A stretch of DNA of 64,000 nucleotides from Thermoplasmata archaeon. Its GTDB lineage: Archaea; Thermoplasmatota; E2; JACPAO01; JAHFTW01. Under the pieces are notes generated by a model, which had not been told where the DNA came from, did not search any database, and was given only the letters and a program-made list of their open reading frames with translations. The stretch lies in NCBI GenBank assembly GCA_023269235.1, contig JAHFTW010000008.1, forward strand, positions 33,494 to 97,493. The letters are read 5' to 3'. Position 1 is the stretch's first letter; each line of letters starts with the position of its first letter. Below, in pieces: positions 60,488 to 64,000 of the stretch. The translations under genes were made by a program, and so were the position numbers.

Positions 60488-60979
60488 ATGACAAACCGCC
60501 TTCTGACCCACCTCGTGCAGGTCACGGACCTGGACTATGTGGAGAGCTTCCAGGCCCTGGCCATCGCCAACCTGGAGCTGCGCCGGCTCGGCCCGGCCCC
60601 CGAACGCCTCGTGCGCAAGGCGGCCCTCGAGCTGGCGGTCGGCAACTTCTCCGCGAGCCTGCTCGCGGCACAGGACGCCGTCTCCCTCGCGCCCCTGTCG
60701 AGCGAGACGCACCACCAGTTGGGCCTCAGCTTCCTCAGCCTCGGCCTCGCCAAGGCCGGCGCCATCAGCATCGGCCCGGGCGTGAGCGAACGCGCCCCCG
60801 AGTCGGTCACGGGCCTTCTGTGGCGCGCTCTCGAGGCGTGGAAGGAGTCCCTCCGGCTCGCCCCTGACGACGAGGAGACCCGCCACGACCTCGGCGTCCT
60901 CGAGGGGGTCTTGGCCGCGCACCGCGGCGAGGCCGATCTGGTCGCGGCGCTTCGCGACGCGCTTGGCCTCAAGGCCTGA
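60488..60979 (+). CDS. TPR-like helical repeat protein, 163 aa
   Basis: All helical: residues 20-60 and 95-135 have pairs of TPR-like helices (VGNFSASLLAAQDAVSLAP and LLWRALEAWKESLRLAPDDEETRHDLG). The ALEAWKESLRLAPDD block fits one tetratricopeptide consensus well. Likely a protein-binding scaffold; partner unknown. A GGAGG lies about 15 bases upstream of ATG 60488 and CTTAAG about 42 bases upstream. Confidence 0.6.
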   Translation: MTNRLLTHLVQVTDLDYVESFQALAIANLELRRLGPAPERLVRKAALELAVGNFSASLLAAQDAVSLAPLSSETHHQLGLSFLSLGLAKAGAISIGPGVSERAPESVTGLLWRALEAWKESLRLAPDDEETRHDLGVLEGVLAAHRGEADLVAALRDALGLKA

Positions 60980-60994
60980 GGGCTGCCGGCGAGG

Positions 60995-61378
60995 TTACTC
61001 TTCGCCCAGCCGCTTCGCGACCGACTTCTCGGCCTTGTTGACCTGCTGCTGGACCCAGATGTCGACGTTGTCGATGAGGCCCTGGAAGTTCTGCGGGCTC
61101 TTGGCGCGGATGAAGTCCGCCGTCGCCGCGGCCTCGTCCTTGTACTTCGCCTTCAGCGTCTTGTATTGGCGGAAAGCGCCCTTCATCTGGTTGTGGACCG
61201 CCTTCTCGACCTCGTGGACGTAGTCCTTCGCCTCCATCTGGATGCGCGGCTCGCGGTTGCCGGGGTAGATGATGAGGACCTCCTCGCCGGCGTACTCGCT
61301 CAGACCAGAGACCTGGCCATTGGGGGACACGCGTTTCGTGCCCAGGATCTTGCCCTCGGAGCCGATGTCGATTTTCAT
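60995..61378 (-). CDS. Hypothetical archaeal protein, 127 aa
   Basis: Begins MKIDIGSEGKILGTKRVSPNGQVSGLSEYAGEEVLI, a beta-rich half with GTKRVSPNGQ, followed by a helical half (AKDYVHEVEKAVHNQMKGAFRQYKTLKAKYKDE). It looks like a small conserved archaeal protein but I cannot name it. ATG 61378 is chosen; it lies about 39 bases from a CATATTC element, so a short leader. Convergent with the TPR gene. Confidence 0.6.
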   Translation of the reverse strand: MKIDIGSEGKILGTKRVSPNGQVSGLSEYAGEEVLIIYPGNREPRIQMEAKDYVHEVEKAVHNQMKGAFRQYKTLKAKYKDEAAATADFIRAKSPQNFQGLIDNVDIWVQQQVNKAEKSVAKRLGEE

Positions 61379-61417
61379 GTGCGCACCTGTGGTTGAGTGT
61401 GGATGGCCCACACGAAT

Positions 61418-62251
61418 ATGAAACCTGCCGGCGGCTGCGGGCTCGACCGCAACCGTGATGCCGTGCGTCGGGCTCGGCGCTTCGTGGACTTGGACGCGAC
61501 CGTGCCCGTGGGCTCTAGCCGCGTCCGCATTCTGGGCACCATCGCGGGTTTCCTCCCCGACGGCGAGCGCGTCGCCGCTGCCCTGCGCGTCGCCCCGCCG
61601 CCCTCCGCCATCGCGCTCGGCGTCCCCGCCGACGACCTCCCTGGCCTGGCCCGTCTAGCCGCCGACGCGGACCCCGCCTCGCTCATTGACCCGTCCGAGA
61701 AGCGCCTGCCCCGCGGCGTCGGCCCGACCGGAGGCCAGATGTCTGCCGCCTCGCCGCTCCACCCCAGCGTCCCCGCGCCCATCCCGGACGACGGCGACCC
61801 CGACCGGTTCGCGGGCCTCGACGCCGCCACCGCCCACATGCTTTCCCTTCTGCGCCGTTTTGGGCCCACCTCGTCCGTCCCCTCCGACCTGGTGGCTGCG
61901 CAGCGCGCCGCAACCCGCCTGGGGCTGCCAGTCGTCGCCGTGGACCTCGACGACGAGGCGCACACCGCGGTCGTCACGAGCGAAGTCGGGATGCTCGGCC
62001 TCGTCGGCCGCTCCCGCGCCGAGCGTCGCGCCCTCGCTGGGCGCTTCGAGGACGCGCCCGACGCGGCGGCGCTCGCGGTCGCGTTCGACGCCGTGCGCTG
62101 CGGCACACGCGGGCTGCGGCGCGTCGAGGAGGCGCGCGAAGTGGAGATGGCCGCGCGGCTGCGGGCGCTCACGTCGACCCACGCCGCCCTCGTCGCCGTC
62201 GTCCCGGCCGCGCGCTTCGCGGGCGTCGTGGCGCGCCTGTCCCAAGCTTGA
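61418..62251 (+). CDS. Hypothetical protein, TraB-like in its C-terminal part, 277 aa
   Basis: The last 90 residues (PVVAVDLDDEAHTAVVTSEVGM, ... VEEAREVEMAARLRALTSTHAALVAVVPAARFAGVVARL) follow the TraB/GumN closing pattern: a conserved R-x3-M segment, then a strand with A-x-V and a G-V pair. The N-terminal half is variable with a Pro/Asp-rich linker near 115-135. No membrane segment. The overall match is weak, so this is a low-confidence relation to the TraB protein at 54.8 kb. The start is uncertain (ATG 61418, or GTG 61397 or 61463). Confidence 0.45.
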   Translation: MKPAGGCGLDRNRDAVRRARRFVDLDATVPVGSSRVRILGTIAGFLPDGERVAAALRVAPPPSAIALGVPADDLPGLARLAADADPASLIDPSEKRLPRGVGPTGGQMSAASPLHPSVPAPIPDDGDPDRFAGLDAATAHMLSLLRRFGPTSSVPSDLVAAQRAATRLGLPVVAVDLDDEAHTAVVTSEVGMLGLVGRSRAERRALAGRFEDAPDAAALAVAFDAVRCGTRGLRRVEEAREVEMAARLRALTSTHAALVAVVPAARFAGVVARLSQA

Positions 62252-62277
62252 TAGGCGACCCGCCCGTCGGTGCCTCG

Positions 62278-63240
62278 ATGAAGGACGTCTGGGTCGAGAA
62301 GTACCGCCCGAAGACCTTGGCCGAGGTCGTCGGCCAGGAGGAGACGGTGGAGCGCCTAAAGGCCTACGTGAAGGCCAAGAACATCCCGCACCTGATGTTC
62401 GCCGGCTCGCCCGGCACGGGCAAGACGACGTCGGCCATCGCCCTCGCCAAGGACCTGTTCGGCGAGGATTGGCGCGGCAGTTTCCAGGAGCTCAACGCCT
62501 CCGACGAGCGTGGCATCGCCGTCGTGCGCGGGAAGATCAAGGAGTTCGCCCGCGTCGGAACCACGGCCGCGGAAGGGTTCAAGATCATCTTCCTCGACGA
62601 GGCCGACGCCCTGACGCACGACGCCCAGGCCGCCCTGCGCCGCACGATGGAGAAGTACACCAACACGACGCGCTTCGTGCTGAGCTGCAACTACTCCAGC
62701 AAGATCATCGACCCCATCCAGTCACGCTGCGCCGTCTTCCGCTTCAAGCCGCTCAACCCCGAGCAGGTGAAGAAGTACATCCGCCGCATCGCGACCGAGG
62801 AAAACGTGGAGATCACCCAGGACGGCGTGGACGCGCTCGTGTTCGTCGCGAAAGGCGACTTGCGCAAGACCGTCAACACCCTCCAGGTCGCCGCCGCGCT
62901 CGGCGGAAAGGTGGACGCGGAGTCCATCTACAAGACGACGGCCACCGCGCGCCCCGAGGAGGTCAAGCGCCTCCTGGAGACGGCGCTCAAGGGGGATTTC
63001 ATGGCGGCCCGCAACATCCTCGACGAACTGCTCATCGAGTACGGCCTCAGCGGCGAGGACGTCATCAAGCAGATCCACCGCAGTCTCTTCGACTTGGCGA
63101 TCCCCGACCAGGTCAAGGTGGCCCTCGTGGACAAGACCGGCGAGATCGAGTTCCGCCTCGTCGAGGGCGCCAACGAGCGCATCCAAATCGAAGCCCTCCT
63201 GGCGCATGTCGTCCTCGCGGGCCAAGGAATGAAGAAATAG
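62278..63240 (+). CDS. rfcS: Replication factor C small subunit (clamp loader)
   Basis: AAA+ ATPase that loads the PCNA clamp with the large subunit. Walker A FAGSPGTGKTT (residues 41-51), Walker B IIFLDEADAL, the sensor/arginine-finger box PIQSRCAVFRF, and RFC box I at WVEKYRPKTLAEVVGQ. 320 aa, normal length, no intein. ATG 62278 is about 26 bases after CTTGATAGG. Confidence 0.97.
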   Translation: MKDVWVEKYRPKTLAEVVGQEETVERLKAYVKAKNIPHLMFAGSPGTGKTTSAIALAKDLFGEDWRGSFQELNASDERGIAVVRGKIKEFARVGTTAAEGFKIIFLDEADALTHDAQAALRRTMEKYTNTTRFVLSCNYSSKIIDPIQSRCAVFRFKPLNPEQVKKYIRRIATEENVEITQDGVDALVFVAKGDLRKTVNTLQVAAALGGKVDAESIYKTTATARPEEVKRLLETALKGDFMAARNILDELLIEYGLSGEDVIKQIHRSLFDLAIPDQVKVALVDKTGEIEFRLVEGANERIQIEALLAHVVLAGQGMKK

Positions 63241-63305
63241 GCGCGAAGGCCGGACGACCCGCCGCGACCGCGAAGGCCATGTACCCCGACGCGGGTCGTC
63301 CACGC

Positions 63306-63644
63306 ATGCTCCGCCCGGTGCTCATCGTCCTCGCTCTCGCCACGCTCGCGCTCGCCGGCTGCTCCGGCTCGACCAGCACCGACCATCAGGTCGTCGAGAT
63401 CCGCGACAGCAACTTCAACCCGAGCACGGTCAACATCGCCCCCGGCCAGTCCGTGGAGTTCCACAACGCGGGCTCCCTCTCGCACACGGTCACCATCCAC
63501 GACCCCGCCGCCAAGCAGGTCAAGGACACCGTCCTGACTCCTGGCCAGTCCACATCGTACACGTTCTCCGGCGCCGGCGCGTACCACGTCTTCTGCCGCT
63601 TCCACGAGGGCAGCGGCATGGCGATGACGGTCAACGCGAAGTAA
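63306..63644 (+). CDS. Cupredoxin lipoprotein (halocyanin/plastocyanin-like)
   Basis: Signal with lipobox (MLRPVLIVLALATLALAGC), then one cupredoxin domain. Type 1 copper ligands are visible: His in GSLSHTVTIH, Cys, His and Met in YHVFCRFHEGSGMAM (C-x2-H-x4-M). It should carry electrons on the outer face of the membrane. 112 aa from ATG 63306; ATG 63279 is also in frame. Confidence 0.85.
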   Translation: MLRPVLIVLALATLALAGCSGSTSTDHQVVEIRDSNFNPSTVNIAPGQSVEFHNAGSLSHTVTIHDPAAKQVKDTVLTPGQSTSYTFSGAGAYHVFCRFHEGSGMAMTVNAK

Positions 63645-63669
63645 TCAAACCCCTGTTCCTGGCGGACCC

Positions 63670-64000
63670 GTGGCCGAGCCGAAGCGCATCGTGTCGCTCG
63701 TGCCGAGCCACACCGAGACGCTGCATGACCTTGGGCTCGCGCGGCGCGTCGTCGGCCGCACCCGATTCTGCATCCACCCCGCCCCATGGGTGGATGCCAT
63801 CGCCACCGTCGGCGGCACCAAGGACGCCAAGCTCGAGCGCATCCTGGCCCTCCAGCCTGACCTGGTCGTCGCCGACAAGGACGAGAACCCGAAGGCGCTC
63901 GTCGAGGCGCTCGGCGCGAACGGCGTCGAGGTGCTCTGGAGCGACATCGGCACCGTGGACGAGGCGGCCGCGTTCGTCCTCCGGCTCGCCGCGCGCTGCG
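63670..64000 (+). CDS. BtuF-like periplasmic-type binding protein (partial)
   Basis: Runs off the right edge. The N-terminus AEPKRIVSLVPSHTETLHDLGLARRVVGRTRFC, then AKLERILALQPDLVVADKDEN, is the usual start of ABC-type cobalamin/iron-siderophore binding proteins (helical backbone metal receptor fold), though without a visible signal peptide, so it could be a cytosolic relative. GTG 63670 has TAATCAAAC about 25 bases upstream. Confidence 0.8.
   Translation, partial: MAEPKRIVSLVPSHTETLHDLGLARRVVGRTRFCIHPAPWVDAIATVGGTKDAKLERILALQPDLVVADKDENPKALVEALGANGVEVLWSDIGTVDEAAAFVLRLAARC

Noticed and set aside
1..64000. CRISPR arrays and rRNA genes
   Set aside because: No regularly spaced direct repeats and no rRNA-like conserved stretches were seen in reading both strands.

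Overview
This window is chromosomal DNA of a high-GC archaeon, most likely a euryarchaeote of the Thermoplasmatota type. That lineage is an inference; archaeal identity is secure. Archaeal hallmarks are deoxyhypusine synthase, a DUF63 membrane protein, initiation factor aIF2-beta with a TRAM tail, archaeal adenylate kinase (AdkA), a DUF106/Oxa1-like insertase, Cbf5, archaeal NMN adenylyltransferase, membrane LonB and the replication factor C small subunit. Most transcription units look leaderless: a TATA-like element (TTTAT, CTTAA, TTATA) lies about 25-27 bases before an ATG or GTG, and I used this spacing to choose many starts.

Region by region. 1-11.6 kb is core: a class I fructose-bisphosphate aldolase cut by the window edge, threonine ammonia-lyase, an EamA transporter, DUF63, a coiled-coil/helix-hairpin-helix membrane protein, a patatin-like lipase, an Lrp regulator, deoxyhypusine synthase and a radical SAM protein. 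11.6-25.2 kb is an accessory island, visibly less GC-rich and full of unrecognised genes: a DDE transposase overlapping a partner gene, several membrane proteins, a winged-helix and a ribbon-helix-helix regulator, a DUF2971 protein, a protein with a PD-(D/E)XK-like C-terminus, a RES-domain protein and two exported proteins. GGTTAACC palindromes lie near both edges and a related GGTTA/TAACC site lies at its central divergent promoter. 25.3-35.5 kb is core again: S-adenosylhomocysteine hydrolase coupled to a PfkB kinase, two peroxiredoxins, a GST-like protein, PurF, a beta-carbonic anhydrase, an HxlR regulator divergent from a hydrolase, and PurC.

35.6-45 kb carries a lipoprotein subtilase, thioredoxin reductase, a metzincin-like protease, MetG, CTP synthase and three copies of an interspersed repeat ending in inverted CAGATT-AGCAGA termini; a fourth, diverged copy lies at 54.5 kb. 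45-50.4 kb holds aIF2-beta, endonuclease IV, a bacterial-looking hybrid histidine kinase, a PlsC-like acyltransferase and tRNA-Ser(GGA). 50.7-54.4 kb (minus strand) is a tightly overlapping operon adkA-DUF106-cmk-cbf5-CPBP protease. 54.8-64 kb holds a TraB protein coupled to an M50 protease, undecaprenyl/polyprenyl synthase, NMN adenylyltransferase, LonB, RFC small subunit, a cupredoxin lipoprotein and the start of a BtuF-like binding protein.

The best candidates for undescribed biology are the accessory island (DUF2971/nuclease-like/RES cluster and the regulator-membrane protein pairs), the TraB-M50 pair, the repeat family, and the transposase with its overlapping partner gene. No rRNA and no CRISPR array were seen.
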